Shown here one piece after another: positions 16,434-25,678 of a DNA stretch of 59,802 nt. The translations under genes were made by a program, and so were the position numbers. The stretch spans positions 1 through 59,802 of the forward strand of contig SHBF01000003.1 in NCBI GenBank assembly GCA_004212975.1, read 5' to 3'. Each line of letters starts with the position of its first letter. The first letter of the stretch is position 1. The notes beneath the pieces are model-generated. The model was not told the origin of the DNA, searched no databases, and was given only the letters and a program-made list of their open reading frames with translations. Source of the DNA: SAR86 cluster bacterium (GTDB taxonomy: Bacteria > Pseudomonadota > Gammaproteobacteria > Magnimaribacterales > D2472).

Positions 16434-18200
16434 TCAAGTCCATACAAACAATATCATTGGTATAGACGCCAATATTATTAAAATATCCATAGGTAAGCCC
16501 ATACGCCAGTAATCAGTAAATTTATAATTACCTGGACCCATTACAACAGTATTACATTGATGTCCTATTGGAGTTAAAAATGCACAACTTGCCCCAACTG
16601 CGACGACCATTAAAAAAGGCTCAATGGCATACCCCAATTCTAGTGCTATTCCAGTTGATATTGGAGCCATAATAACAGCTGTTGCTGCATTATTGATAAT
16701 ATCGGTTGTTACCATGGTAACAATTAAGATAATGAGGAGTATCCAAAATAAACTCAGGCTTGATGCATATGTGGATATTGAAGTTGCAATTAAGCTACTC
16801 ACTCCTGTTGTTTGAAGCGCAGTTCCGATTGGTATCATTGCTGCTAACATAACAATTATTGGCCAATCTATTTTTCTGTAAAAATCACTGTCAATAATTT
16901 TAATTCTTGCAAAAGCTAAAACACACAATAAAAATGCTGGTGCCGCACTTAAATAGTTGAATGAGACTAAAAAGATTGATAACAAAAAGAATAACAGCCC
17001 CTTAACAAGCCTACTTCTACTTGGTATTGTTTGAAGTTCTCTTTGTCTTAGGGGCATTAAACCTAAATGTTTAATTTTATTAGAGACATCTTCTTCAGCG
17101 AGATCTCTTACTCCTAGTAGCAATACATCACCAGCTCTAAATTGTTCTCTTGTAAGTCTGGTTCTATATTTTGAACCCTTTCTCCATAGTCCAAGAAGAT
17201 TTAACTCTTCAAAAGCGAGCTTTTGAAAAAAATCATACTTTCTTCCAATCAATCTAGAACTGGGAGTGATCATGACTTCAATTTCTTCAAGATCATCTTC
17301 GTCAAATGAATGAAGTTCTTTGGGAATGGAAAAATCAAAAATATCTAGAATATTTGCAAGATCATCGGGAGGGGTCTTAATGACCAATATTTGTCCTGCT
17401 TTAATTCTCATATTATTTTGAACTTTCTTGATTGATCCATTTTCAGATACTATTCCGAGGATTTCTGTATCCTCTCCAGCTTGTGTTTTAAATGAATATA
17501 AAGTCATACCAATTGAAGAGCTTTTTTCATTTACGAGCACCTCAAATAAGTACCCTTTAAGATCAATTAAATGTTGAGTTGAAGGCATCTCTTTTCTTAA
17601 AAAAATCAACCTATTCCCAATAAAAGCAATGAAAAGAACGCAAATAATTGTTACTACAAGACCAACATACGAAAAATCGAAGAAATTAAACCCAGAGCTT
17701 GATATAGATGCCTTGTATTCAGATATTATTATATTTGGGGGAGTTCCAATTGCGGTATTCATTCCACCTAAAATGCAAGCGAAGGCTAAGGGCATTAGGT
17801 ACTTAGAGGGATGCCATTCCATCTTTTGACATATATTAAGTGTTATGGGTAAGAGAATTGCTAAAGCACCTATATTATTTATAAATGATGACAAAACAGC
17901 TGCTATTAATAGGAGAGAAACCATAAATTGGATCTCTGTAAACTCCCTACCTCCAACAAGCTTACCTACAAGACCTGCTATACCTGAATTACTTAAACCT
18001 TGACTAATTATAAGAACAAGTGCGACGGTAATAACAGCAGGATGAGCAAATCCAGCAAAAGCCTCACTGGAAGGTATTATTTCAAGAACTACTAAAACAA
18101 ATAATGCACCAACCGCTAGCGCATCATATCTAATTTTTCCCCATATAAATAAACACAGAAGAGCTATCAAAGTTGAGGATAATATGATTTGATCGTTCAT
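16434..18200 (-). CDS. SLC13-type permease with TrkA_C domains
   Basis: A 588-residue inner-membrane transporter of the divalent anion:Na+ symporter superfamily. The N-terminal half has NNIGALAILLPI and NTAIGTPPNIII (the substrate and sodium hairpin), and the C-terminal half has the matching DIINNAATAVIMAPIS and TPIGHQCN. Between them, about residues 205-375, lie two soluble RCK_C/TrkA_C-like segments that may gate transport. Homologues carry sulfate or dicarboxylates, or are of unknown substrate. It lies 12 nt downstream of the MscS gene and forms one minus-strand operon with it. Confidence 0.9.
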   Translation of the reverse strand: MNDQIILSSTLIALLCLFIWGKIRYDALAVGALFVLVVLEIIPSSEAFAGFAHPAVITVALVLIISQGLSNSGIAGLVGKLVGGREFTEIQFMVSLLLIAAVLSSFINNIGALAILLPITLNICQKMEWHPSKYLMPLAFACILGGMNTAIGTPPNIIISEYKASISSSGFNFFDFSYVGLVVTIICVLFIAFIGNRLIFLRKEMPSTQHLIDLKGYLFEVLVNEKSSSIGMTLYSFKTQAGEDTEILGIVSENGSIKKVQNNMRIKAGQILVIKTPPDDLANILDIFDFSIPKELHSFDEDDLEEIEVMITPSSRLIGRKYDFFQKLAFEELNLLGLWRKGSKYRTRLTREQFRAGDVLLLGVRDLAEEDVSNKIKHLGLMPLRQRELQTIPSRSRLVKGLLFFLLSIFLVSFNYLSAAPAFLLCVLAFARIKIIDSDFYRKIDWPIIVMLAAMIPIGTALQTTGVSSLIATSISTYASSLSLFWILLIILIVTMVTTDIINNAATAVIMAPISTGIALELGYAIEPFLMVVAVGASCAFLTPIGHQCNTVVMGPGNYKFTDYWRMGLPMDILIILASIPMILFVWT

Positions 18201-18212
18201 AATTCATCAATG

Positions 18213-19298
18213 TTATTTTGGCATGGATTCAACATACAGAGAAGTTGAAGGATAGGCAAATTCAGATTTGTTGCTCTTTACAATTTTCATTATATTGAAG
18301 ATCAGGTTTTCTTTTACTTCGTTAAATGCAGCAAATCCCATTGGATCAGCATAAGCCACAATCATTAAATCAATAGAACTACCACCCAATTCAACAATTC
18401 TTACAACAGGATCCAAATCGCCTTCTGAAGTAAAGTCATTACTCTTAGTTATGTAATCTTTTATTTCATTTCTTATCGATTCAAGTTGTTCAACACTTGT
18501 TGAGTAAATTAGATTAATTTTCCAATTGATTCTTCTATTAATCATTTCACCATGGTTAATTACTTTAACGTCAGATAAATCTTTATTAGGTATAACCATT
18601 GGCGCAGTATCAAAAGTTCTAATGACAGTTGATCTAAAGCCAATACTTTCTACAATTCCATGAAGCTGTCCACTTACCTCAATTCTGTCACCTGGCTGAA
18701 ATCTATGTTCACCAATTATTAATATTCCTGAGATTAGATTTTTGAAGAAATCTTGTGCGCCTAATGCTACTGCTACAGAAAATAATCCCAAACCAGCAAT
18801 CAGTGGACCAATTTGAATACCAAATATATCTAATATTATTGCTGCTCCAATTACCCAGACAATAAATTTTGAAGTTCTTTCAAGCCACATTTGCATTGAT
18901 GCTGTAAGCCATGAGCTTGTAGATAGGGCAGCGAAAATTGGTTTTACACTATTTGCTAGAGCGCTGAAAATAGTAAAAATGACAAAGGCCTTTACTATAT
19001 TTGTTGCTATGTCACCAATTAAACCTGACAGAGGTAATATTAAAGTGCAAATGTATAAAGCGATTGTGATAGGCACTAATCCAATTGGCCTTCTTAATGC
19101 ATTAAGGATTTCATCATCTATCTTTGATTTTGTTTTACTGGCTAGTCTTTCAAGAGAATTTAGAATTATTGAAATAATAAAACCCCTAAAAAGAAATGCA
19201 GTTAAGATAACTAACAAAGAAGAAATTATTGAGCCTAGATCAATACCTAAGAACCCTTTATTCCAGACTTCAGAGATAAGATTTATAAAATTTTCCAT
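18213..19298 (-). CDS. small-conductance mechanosensitive channel (MscS family)
   Basis: A 361-residue membrane protein with about four to five N-terminal helices. The last is a pore-lining helix rich in glycine and alanine (GLGLFSVAVALGAQDFFKNL), followed by the MscS beta-domain with GDRIEVSGQLHGIVESIGFRST (key residues G207, D208, I210) and a C-terminal alpha/beta domain. Family members release solutes during osmotic downshock, and this long form resembles the YnaI/YbdG group. It lies between the YwaF-like and SLC13 genes, so the operon may serve ion and osmotic balance. Confidence 0.92.
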   Translation of the reverse strand: MENFINLISEVWNKGFLGIDLGSIISSLLVILTAFLFRGFIISIILNSLERLASKTKSKIDDEILNALRRPIGLVPITIALYICTLILPLSGLIGDIATNIVKAFVIFTIFSALANSVKPIFAALSTSSWLTASMQMWLERTSKFIVWVIGAAIILDIFGIQIGPLIAGLGLFSVAVALGAQDFFKNLISGILIIGEHRFQPGDRIEVSGQLHGIVESIGFRSTVIRTFDTAPMVIPNKDLSDVKVINHGEMINRRINWKINLIYSTSVEQLESIRNEIKDYITKSNDFTSEGDLDPVVRIVELGGSSIDLMIVAYADPMGFAAFNEVKENLIFNIMKIVKSNKSEFAYPSTSLYVESMPK

Positions 19299-19343
19299 AT
19301 TGTTATTTTATTTTCATTTTATAAATTTAGGCAAAATTATTAG

Positions 19344-20045
19344 TCATCTTGCAGCTTTATCTTTTATAAAATAAGGTAAATATATTAAGTAAAAAACTGC
19401 AATTGCAAGTGGCGTTGTAACTAACAAATGCAATGGCGGTTCTGGAAATACATCCATTAGTGAAGCACCATCTGGTTTAGCCATCAAATACCAAAAATTT
19501 GCAGGATCACCTAACATCAAATTAATCACATAGACTATTGGCAATAATATAAAAGCAGTAATTGCTGACACTTTTAATATATCTTTTGCATAAGGTCTAT
19601 TTCCAAGAGAAACTGTTGCATACATTATTCCAACAATAATCATTCCATGACCAATCATAAAAAATATGTAATCTAAATCATGATGACTTACATCTGGAGT
19701 AAGAATTGCCATAGATGCTCCACCCAGGCCCCAAAAAAATGCACACAGATATAGAATCCTTGGCCCACCCAATAAAAACCAAATTAGAAATATTTCAGAA
19801 AGATCACACATATGTAGTGGAATTGTTTCTCTCCAATCATATGGATTTGCTAACAAATAAAGATCTTTATATGGTGAAATAATGACATGTGCAGCTATTA
19901 TTCCTGCGATTATTTTGCTCATAAGTGATTTATCACTTTCAGATTTATTTTTATAGACCTTTGGTAAAAATACTGAAACTATAATCACTGAAAATATAGT
20001 TATTAGGTGAACTGTGCCAAATATTTGAAAAGGTGTACCAAACAT
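19344..20045 (-). CDS. YwaF/TIGR02206-like integral membrane protein
   Basis: A 233-residue protein with seven predicted helices. Its pattern of conserved polar motifs, including PLHMCDLSEIFLIW near the middle, a YIFFMIGHG stretch and ANPYDWRETIPLHMC just before it, matches the TIGR02206 (YwaF) family, whose biochemical role is not known. The gene is first of a minus-strand run (this gene, MscS, SLC13, small ORF). The 45 nt to the next gene and 42 nt to DsbD leave little promoter space. Confidence 0.8.
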   Translation of the reverse strand: MFGTPFQIFGTVHLITIFSVIIVSVFLPKVYKNKSESDKSLMSKIIAGIIAAHVIISPYKDLYLLANPYDWRETIPLHMCDLSEIFLIWFLLGGPRILYLCAFFWGLGGASMAILTPDVSHHDLDYIFFMIGHGMIIVGIMYATVSLGNRPYAKDILKVSAITAFILLPIVYVINLMLGDPANFWYLMAKPDGASLMDVFPEPPLHLLVTTPLAIAVFYLIYLPYFIKDKAAR

Positions 20046-20087
20046 ATTATTCCCTATTAAATTTATAAATTCGAATTATATTATTAT

Positions 20088-22067
20088 TTAAGAGTTGTTG
20101 AAACTTTCTAGTAAAATTTGTTCTGTTAAAATTGCAGGTAAAATTTTCGACTCGCTCATTCCAGGTTTCCAAAAAATATACAACGGAACACCATTTCTAT
20201 TATAGGATTCAAGAGTTTTTAAAATTTCATCATTTTTGTTAGTCCAATCAGCAACAATGTATTGGATGTTATTTTCATAAATGTATTCTTTAACATTTGG
20301 TCTTGATAAGGCAATTTTGTCATTTGTTTGGCAAGTTATGCACCACGCAGCCGTAAAATTAATTAAATAAGCTTGATTTATGTCTTTATATTTATTTTCT
20401 ATATTTTTATTCCATTGAACATAATCGTAACTCTCAAGTTTTAAGGCATTTGTAGATTGTATTTCGTTTGAAGGAATATCCCTAAATTGAAAGAAAATTA
20501 CAAAAGCTGCAATAACAAAAATAACTAATTTATAGCTAGATTTCTTAAGTTTTGTAGCAATCCATATTAACAAGGAGATCATTAGAATCGTCATTAAAAG
20601 AAAAATCACTTCTTTTGAAGATGTTTGAACGCTAAATACCCATATTAACCATATTGACGTCGCAAACATGGGAAATGCAAAAAATTCTTTCAAAGCAACC
20701 GTCCAATTACCTGGTTTAGGTAGATAATTTATTAAACTTGGTAAGGCTGATAATACAAAATAAGGAAATGCAAAACCTAGACCTAGTGCAGAAAATACTG
20801 GTAATGTAATTCCAGAGGGTTGAATTAATGCATAACCAAGTGCTGCACCCATAAATGGTGCTGTGCATGGTGAGGCAACAATAACAGCTAAAATACCTGT
20901 AGAAAAGGAACCTAGTAAACTTCCGTTGGTTCCTATGCTACCAAGTCTAGTTAATGATGAGCCTATGTTTATATCGCTTAGAAGCACTAAACCAATTACA
21001 AACATTAATAAACTTAGTAATCCAACAATAAGTGGTGACTGTAATTGAAATCCCCAGCCTAAATATAAGCCAGCTTGTTTTAGCAAAATCATTGCAAATC
21101 CAATAAGAAGAAATGAAATCATCACTCCAGCACAAAATGATAAGGAATGAGCTCTAATTTTTGATGGAGATTGATTACTCATTGAAACAAAACTTAGAAC
21201 TTTTAATGAAATTATTGGAAAAACGCATGGCATTAAATTTAAAATTAGGCCACCTACAAATGCAAAAATTAAAGCTTGTAAAAACGAAATACTAAGAGAG
21301 TTTTCAGTAGTATTTTCAATTTCAGTATCAATTATATAACTCTCGTTATCATTAATAGTTAATACTCCAGATAAATACTCAAAAGATTTAAGATCATCTA
21401 ATTTTTTTATCTTAAGCAGATAAATATTTTCTTCTTTAATGAGCTTTTGATCTGAAGAATGTTCAATAATTTCTTGATTATCGATAAAAAATGTTGCGGA
21501 ACTAACATCGAAAGGCCAAGAAAACCTTATATTTATGAACTCACTATCTAGTGATGCCCTCACTGGAAGTATCTGAGATGGAACTTTTAAAAACCAATCA
21601 TACAGTTCAGCATCATTTTTAATTTCATTAAGATTTGTTTTAATTAATGCTTTTTCTGGAACACAAATGTCATCACATATTAAAAAATCTATATTTGCCT
21701 CAATAAATGAATTCTGATCGTTATAGTTATTAATCTCATAGGGAAAAATTACAAAATTCTTATACCCATATGTCATTAGTGGTTCATATGGAATTAAAAT
21801 TGGAGTTGGCCAATATAAATCGCTTATTGCAATATTTTCATCATGAGACCATTTAACTTTTATTGGGCCTCCTGAATCACCAGGATTTTTCCAATAAGTA
21901 TGCCAATTCTCTTGCATATCCATTCTAATACCAATAAGAGTTTGGCTTTTACCTTCTTTTACATTTTCAAACTTTACCAACGAGACATTTGCATGACCAG
22001 TATCAACGGTCACTGCATCTGTAGCTAAGCAAAAAAATAGTAGAAAGGATATTTTAAGAAATTTCAT
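20088..22067 (-). CDS. dsbD: thiol:disulfide interchange protein DsbD/ScsB
   Basis: About 659 residues from the ATG at 22067, chosen because a signal peptide begins there; an upstream in-frame ATG at 22112 would start inside a hairpin. Domain order: a periplasmic N-terminal domain, an eight-helix membrane domain with redox cysteines in LMPCVFP (about 279) and ASPCTAP (about 399), and a C-terminal thioredoxin-like domain with AAWCITC (about 575). It carries electrons from cytoplasmic thioredoxin to periplasmic thiol proteins. Likely clients in this window are the CPDC protein (7174-7677) and the TlpA-like lipoprotein (34295-34756). The large N-terminal domain resembles the ScsB type. Confidence 0.9.
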   Translation of the reverse strand: MKFLKISFLLFFCLATDAVTVDTGHANVSLVKFENVKEGKSQTLIGIRMDMQENWHTYWKNPGDSGGPIKVKWSHDENIAISDLYWPTPILIPYEPLMTYGYKNFVIFPYEINNYNDQNSFIEANIDFLICDDICVPEKALIKTNLNEIKNDAELYDWFLKVPSQILPVRASLDSEFINIRFSWPFDVSSATFFIDNQEIIEHSSDQKLIKEENIYLLKIKKLDDLKSFEYLSGVLTINDNESYIIDTEIENTTENSLSISFLQALIFAFVGGLILNLMPCVFPIISLKVLSFVSMSNQSPSKIRAHSLSFCAGVMISFLLIGFAMILLKQAGLYLGWGFQLQSPLIVGLLSLLMFVIGLVLLSDINIGSSLTRLGSIGTNGSLLGSFSTGILAVIVASPCTAPFMGAALGYALIQPSGITLPVFSALGLGFAFPYFVLSALPSLINYLPKPGNWTVALKEFFAFPMFATSIWLIWVFSVQTSSKEVIFLLMTILMISLLIWIATKLKKSSYKLVIFVIAAFVIFFQFRDIPSNEIQSTNALKLESYDYVQWNKNIENKYKDINQAYLINFTAAWCITCQTNDKIALSRPNVKEYIYENNIQYIVADWTNKNDEILKTLESYNRNGVPLYIFWKPGMSESKILPAILTEQILLESFNNS

Positions 22068-22096
22068 AAAATGTAATTTTATCCTATTTAACATTT

Positions 22097-22115
22097 GGGG
22101 TGCATTATGCACCCC
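22097..22115 (-). promoter_or_regulatory. 9-bp perfect hairpin between hsp20 and dsbD
   Basis: Arms GGGGTGCAT and ATGCACCCC flank a single base. On the minus strand it follows the hsp20 stop and precedes the DsbD start, and there is no T-run, so it is not a standard terminator. A TATAAT reading leftward at 22123-22128 would place a transcript start right at this hairpin, making it a 5' stabilising element of dsbD mRNA. Confidence 0.45.
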
Positions 22116-22132
22116 ATTTCACATTATATGAG

Positions 22133-22585
22133 TTATTTACTTGAGATTCTTTTTGGTGATTTAATCTCAATCATCCTAGGTTTCTTTTCATCAGGAATAA
22201 TTTTCTCAAGACTAATAGTTAATAAACCATTAACTAATTCTGCGCCTTTAACAACAACATCCTCAGAAAGGGTAAATTGCTGTTTAAATGCTCTCTGAGC
22301 AATTCCTTGATATACAACCTTATTCTCACCATTTACAACCTCAGTGGTTGGCCCATCGTAACTTACTGAAAGAACTCCTTCAGCAAGCTCTATTTGGATA
22401 TCATCTTTTGACAATCCAGCTACAGCAATCTCTATGGCAAAATAATTACCTTCCTTGCTAATGTTATATGGTGGATAGCTTGATGATCTATCATTAGACT
22501 CAGAGAGTCTTTGTAATCTATCAAACAAAGGTTCGAACCCTAGTACACGTGTTGTGAAAAATGGGTCTGTAAAGTTAAGTATCAT
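22133..22585 (-). CDS. small heat shock protein (Hsp20/IbpA family)
   Basis: A 150-residue chaperone from the ATG at 22585; the longer reading to 22639 lacks a ribosome site, whereas AGGAGG lies 7 nt before this one. An N-terminal arm with TDPFFTTRVLGFEPLFDRL (start of an Hsp20 arm) is followed by the alpha-crystallin domain (about 40-130: GNYFAIEIAVAGLSKDDI and the AFKQQFTLSEDV strand) and a C-terminal tail. It holds unfolding proteins for DnaK and ClpB. The 5' leader carries a thermometer-like hairpin that masks the ribosome site, so translation is probably heat-induced. Confidence 0.93.
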   Translation of the reverse strand: MILNFTDPFFTTRVLGFEPLFDRLQRLSESNDRSSSYPPYNISKEGNYFAIEIAVAGLSKDDIQIELAEGVLSVSYDGPTTEVVNGENKVVYQGIAQRAFKQQFTLSEDVVVKGAELVNGLLTISLEKIIPDEKKPRMIEIKSPKRISSK

Positions 22586-22589
22586 AATA

Positions 22590-22671
22590 GTCCTCCTTAA
22601 AAGCGACTTTATAAACGTGCATCTAATAAAAGCATACACATGTTAATGCGAAGATCCGTCATGGCATCTTC
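22590..22671 (-). promoter_or_regulatory. ROSE-like RNA thermometer leader of the small heat shock gene
   Basis: On the minus strand the proximal hairpin (22590-22607) pairs GTC-G-CTT with the Shine-Dalgarno segment GAGGAC, with one unpaired G. The UCGCU at its 5' arm matches the U(U/C)GCU motif that defines ROSE elements, and omitting that G gives a full complement to the ribosome site. A second hairpin lies upstream: GAAGAT and ATCTTC around 10 nt (22650-22671). A TTGAAA (22703-22708) that could be a heat-shock -35 sits further up. The family and its role in Hsp20 genes are established knowledge; its presence here is inferred. Confidence 0.72.
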
Positions 22672-22779
22672 ATCATTTTATATTTATAGCCATTATTAGG
22701 TTTTTCAACCTTTATTTTTTTTTAATTTTAAAATATCCTTATATCAGAACTTTTTTAAAAATCAAATGTCAAAATTATT

Positions 22780-23184
22780 ATGAAAACCAAATTTATTTTG
22801 CTTACACTTATATTTTCTTTTTCTGCAATTTTTAATGCAAAAGAAACATTACCGTCTATTGAACAAGGTCAAACATGGTATCTAGAATCAATAAGCAATA
22901 AACTGAATCCTTCAACAAGCAAGGTTTTGTATTACTTTTCTAGTGATGCATATAACACCTATCAGGCAAGAATATTTTCAGATTGGGATAGGTTTTCTAT
23001 TATAGATTCAAGAAACTTAGTTAGATTAAATAAAGGCGACAGAATTGAAATTTTAAATTCCAAACATTTTGAAAAAATATACGAAGTTAAGTTATTAGAC
23101 GGTTTTGAAAAAAATAGAAAATACTATGTTATAAAAGATGATCTTATAAGACACTATAAATTATCTAAAGGTGAAGATTCATGA
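22780..23184 (+). CDS. secreted protein of unknown function
   Basis: A 134-residue protein with a clear signal peptide (about 1-20, ending near FNA-KE). The mature part is polar with several aromatic residues and no recognised domain. It overlaps the next lipoprotein gene by 4 nt (ATGA at 23181), so the two are likely made together for the cell envelope. Confidence 0.7.
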   Translation: MKTKFILLTLIFSFSAIFNAKETLPSIEQGQTWYLESISNKLNPSTSKVLYYFSSDAYNTYQARIFSDWDRFSIIDSRNLVRLNKGDRIEILNSKHFEKIYEVKLLDGFEKNRKYYVIKDDLIRHYKLSKGEDS

Positions 23185-23636
23185 AAAATTTTTCATTAAT
23201 AGCGCTTATTTTCGTCATATCATCATGTGTAAATAATTCATTGCAGCCAGACATTGTTTCAAGATCAGATGCCCAAAAACAACAATATGTTGTTTTTGGT
23301 ACAGTTAGAGATATTTCAATGGTAACAATTGAAGGTGATAGAGAAGTTGGTGCTGCTGCAGGAGCAGCTATTGGAGCAACTGTTGGCAAAAATACAACAG
23401 ATTCAGAACCAGAATCTGATATTGCTGCAGTTGTAGGAGGCTTGGTAGGTTCAGCTATTGGATCTGAGATTGGTTCAGCAGTAACAAAGAAAGATGGAGT
23501 TGAATTATTGATAGAGACCGAATCTGGTACCTTTGTTTCCATTATTCAAGAGGTTGGTAATTTTTCATATAATACTGGTCAAAAAGTAAGAATCATAAAA
23601 AGAAATGGAAAATCAAGAGTTGTTCCTTTTGAATAA
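23181..23636 (+). CDS. glycine-zipper outer-membrane lipoprotein, SlyB-like
   Basis: A 151-residue lipoprotein with lipobox VISSC (C16). The central part (about 57-98) carries repeated small-residue patterns such as GAAAGAAIGATVG and VVGGLVGSAIGSEIGSAV, forming a glycine-zipper two-helix membrane hairpin, and the tail is a beta-rich domain ending in KVRIIKRNGKSRVV. The layout matches the SlyB/Pcp/17-kDa antigen family. It probably supports outer-membrane integrity. It overlaps recX by 1 nt (TAATG). Confidence 0.88.
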   Translation: MKNFSLIALIFVISSCVNNSLQPDIVSRSDAQKQQYVVFGTVRDISMVTIEGDREVGAAAGAAIGATVGKNTTDSEPESDIAAVVGGLVGSAIGSEIGSAVTKKDGVELLIETESGTFVSIIQEVGNFSYNTGQKVRIIKRNGKSRVVPFE

Positions 23637-24088
23637 TGTCAGATGATCTATTCAATACCATATATAACAAATCTCTAGATTTATTATCGAGAAGAGAACA
23701 CTCATTCAAAGAAATTAAAGAAAAGCTATCTGCGCGTTTTGAAAATAAAGAAATAATAGAATCTGTTATTGAAAAACTTAGTGATAATAACTTAGTAAAT
23801 AATACACGATATGCCGAAGCCTATGTATCGGCTAGAAAAAGAAAAGGATTTGGGCCTAAAAAGATTGCTTTTGAATTGTCATCAAAAGGTGTTGATGAAT
23901 CAGTAACAAATAGCGTAATTATTGAAGAGGGCGATTGGGAATCGGCTGCTAAATTAGCTTTTTCAAAAAAATTCAAAGATGGTCCAAGTCCTGATATCAA
24001 AGAAAAATTAAAACAAAAAAGTTTTTTACAAAATAGAGGTTTTAGATTTAAAGAAATCGAATCAGTTTTTGGTAATGACATGTTATGA
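23636..24088 (+). CDS. recX: regulatory protein RecX
   Basis: A 150-residue RecX-family protein built of three-helix repeats, with the signature LLSRREHSFKEIKEKL near residue 14 and the YAEAYVSARKRKGFGPKKI stretch around 57-75. It binds the RecA filament groove and limits RecA activity. It is normally next to recA, but here it is fused by overlap to an envelope lipoprotein gene and is followed 9 nt later by dnaX; no recA is in the window. Confidence 0.9.
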   Translation: MSDDLFNTIYNKSLDLLSRREHSFKEIKEKLSARFENKEIIESVIEKLSDNNLVNNTRYAEAYVSARKRKGFGPKKIAFELSSKGVDESVTNSVIIEEGDWESAAKLAFSKKFKDGPSPDIKEKLKQKSFLQNRGFRFKEIESVFGNDML

Positions 24089-24097
24089 TTCAATGCT

Positions 24098-25678
24098 ATG
24101 TCTTATGAGGTTTTAGCTAGAAAATATAGACCATCATGCTTTGAAGAAGTTATTGGTCAAGAGCATGTCGTGAAGGCTTTGATAAACAGTATTGAGTCTG
24201 AAAAAATTCACCAAGCATTTATATTTTCAGGTACAAGGGGAGTTGGTAAGACTACTATTGCGAGAATTTTAGCAAAATGTTTAAACTGTGAGAGTAGCAC
24301 CAAACCAACATCAGTACCGTGTAATAAATGTTCTAATACTATTGAAATAACTGCCGGTAGAAGCGTTGACTTTCTAGAAATTGATGCTGCATCTAACACT
24401 CAAGTTGAGAAAATAAGGGACTTAATAGAAACAGTTGAATATAAACCCGCTAAAGGTAGGTATAAGATTTTTCTCATCGATGAAGTTCATATGCTTTCAA
24501 CTGCCAGTTTCAATGCGCTTTTAAAGACCTTAGAAGAACCACCGCCTCATGTTGTATTTATTTTTGCAACTACCAATCCAGAAAAAATTCCAAAGACAGT
24601 TCAATCAAGGTGTTTGCAGCTAAATCTTAAAACAGTTAATGAAGAAATGCTGAACAACCACATAAATCAGATATTAAAAAAAGAAGAAATCAAACATGAT
24701 GATAAGAGTACTGAATTAATATCAAAATCTGCAAATGGATCCGTAAGAGATGCTTTGACAATTCTTGATCAAGCAATAGCGCATGGTAATGGCGAGCTTA
24801 ATAGCAATGAAGTAAAAAAACTGTTGGGAACAATTGATGATTCACTTATATTTGAGCTCCTAGAGGGTGTAGTCGATGGAGATGGTAAGAAAGTTTTTGA
24901 TAAGCTTGCTGAAATTGAACAGTTATTACCAGAATATGATGTTATTCTTCGAGATTTGATAAGCATTCTTCATCAAGTTTCACTTGAACAGGTTCTAAAT
25001 AATTCAGAAAGTGAAAATATAAAACGCATATCAAAGAAAATTGATAAAGAGTTTTGTCAACTTTTATACGAAATTGGCATGAATTCTTTTACTAGATTTT
25101 CTGTACATCCAAGTCCAAAAGAATGCCTTGAAATTTGTTTATTAAGAATGCTTACATTTAATCCTCTTCAGAAACTTTCAGAAAATAACCAGAACTCTAA
25201 TCCAGGTAATGCAGAAAAAAAAAGTCTCAAAAAAGTTGATGAAGAAATAAAAAGAGATAACAGTCCTTCGTCTGCAGAATCAAGCAAAAAAAAGTTCCTT
25301 AACAATAATGAAGATTGGGTGAAATTATTTAACTCTCTAGAATTAAGCCCCTTTGCAAGAAATTATTTTGGAAATATGTCGTTACTTTTGCACAACGATG
25401 AAGGCATGATTTTAAAAGCAGATATAAATTTAGGTGAAGTCCCAGAGAATATTATGTCGGAATTTAAAATTACCGTGGAAAGTATATTTTTAAATAAAAT
25501 TAATATTAAAATTGAGAAAGGAGATGTAATTAATTCTCCAATACAATTAAATGAAAGTAAAATAGAAGAAGAAGAAAACTTGGCAAAAGATCAAATTAGC
25601 AAAGACAAAGAAATACAAGATTTCGTTGAAAAATTTAATGGAAAGATAAAACCAGAAACCATTAAACCCTCAAAGTAG
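24098..25678 (+). CDS. dnaX: DNA polymerase III subunit tau/gamma
   Basis: A 526-residue clamp-loader ATPase. Walker A is GTRGVGKT (45-52), zinc cysteines are C61, C64, C75 and C78, Walker B is LIDEVH (126-131), and an SRC sensor-like arginine motif follows near residue 169. Residues about 1-365 form the gamma part, then a Lys/Glu/Asn-rich linker, then a tau-specific C-terminus. The linker contains an A9 tract and an in-phase A-AAA-AAG heptamer, each followed by a nearby stop in the -1 frame, so a gamma-sized product of about 380-401 residues could be made. recR follows 3 nt later. The ybaB gene usually between them is missing. Confidence 0.96.
   Translation: MSYEVLARKYRPSCFEEVIGQEHVVKALINSIESEKIHQAFIFSGTRGVGKTTIARILAKCLNCESSTKPTSVPCNKCSNTIEITAGRSVDFLEIDAASNTQVEKIRDLIETVEYKPAKGRYKIFLIDEVHMLSTASFNALLKTLEEPPPHVVFIFATTNPEKIPKTVQSRCLQLNLKTVNEEMLNNHINQILKKEEIKHDDKSTELISKSANGSVRDALTILDQAIAHGNGELNSNEVKKLLGTIDDSLIFELLEGVVDGDGKKVFDKLAEIEQLLPEYDVILRDLISILHQVSLEQVLNNSESENIKRISKKIDKEFCQLLYEIGMNSFTRFSVHPSPKECLEICLLRMLTFNPLQKLSENNQNSNPGNAEKKSLKKVDEEIKRDNSPSSAESSKKKFLNNNEDWVKLFNSLELSPFARNYFGNMSLLLHNDEGMILKADINLGEVPENIMSEFKITVESIFLNKINIKIEKGDVINSPIQLNESKIEEEENLAKDQISKDKEIQDFVEKFNGKIKPETIKPSK
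25215..25294 (+). promoter_or_regulatory. dnaX: candidate programmed frameshift/slippage sites in dnaX
   Basis: Two A-tracts are present: A9 at 25215-25223, and A8 followed by G at 25286-25294. The second contains the heptamer A-AAA-AAG in the phase used by E. coli dnaX (codons AAA-AAA-AAG). After a -1 shift there, the next codons are GTT-CCT-TAA (stop at 25300-25302). After a -1 shift on the A9 run, TGA comes at 25237-25239. No strong stimulatory hairpin or upstream ribosome-like site was seen by eye. In Thermus a comparable A-tract works by transcriptional slippage. Confidence 0.55.

Noticed and set aside
23165-23542. Minus-strand open frame rich in Pro, Ala and Thr opposite the SlyB-like gene
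   Set aside because: It mirrors the glycine-zipper codons of the real gene and has no family content.
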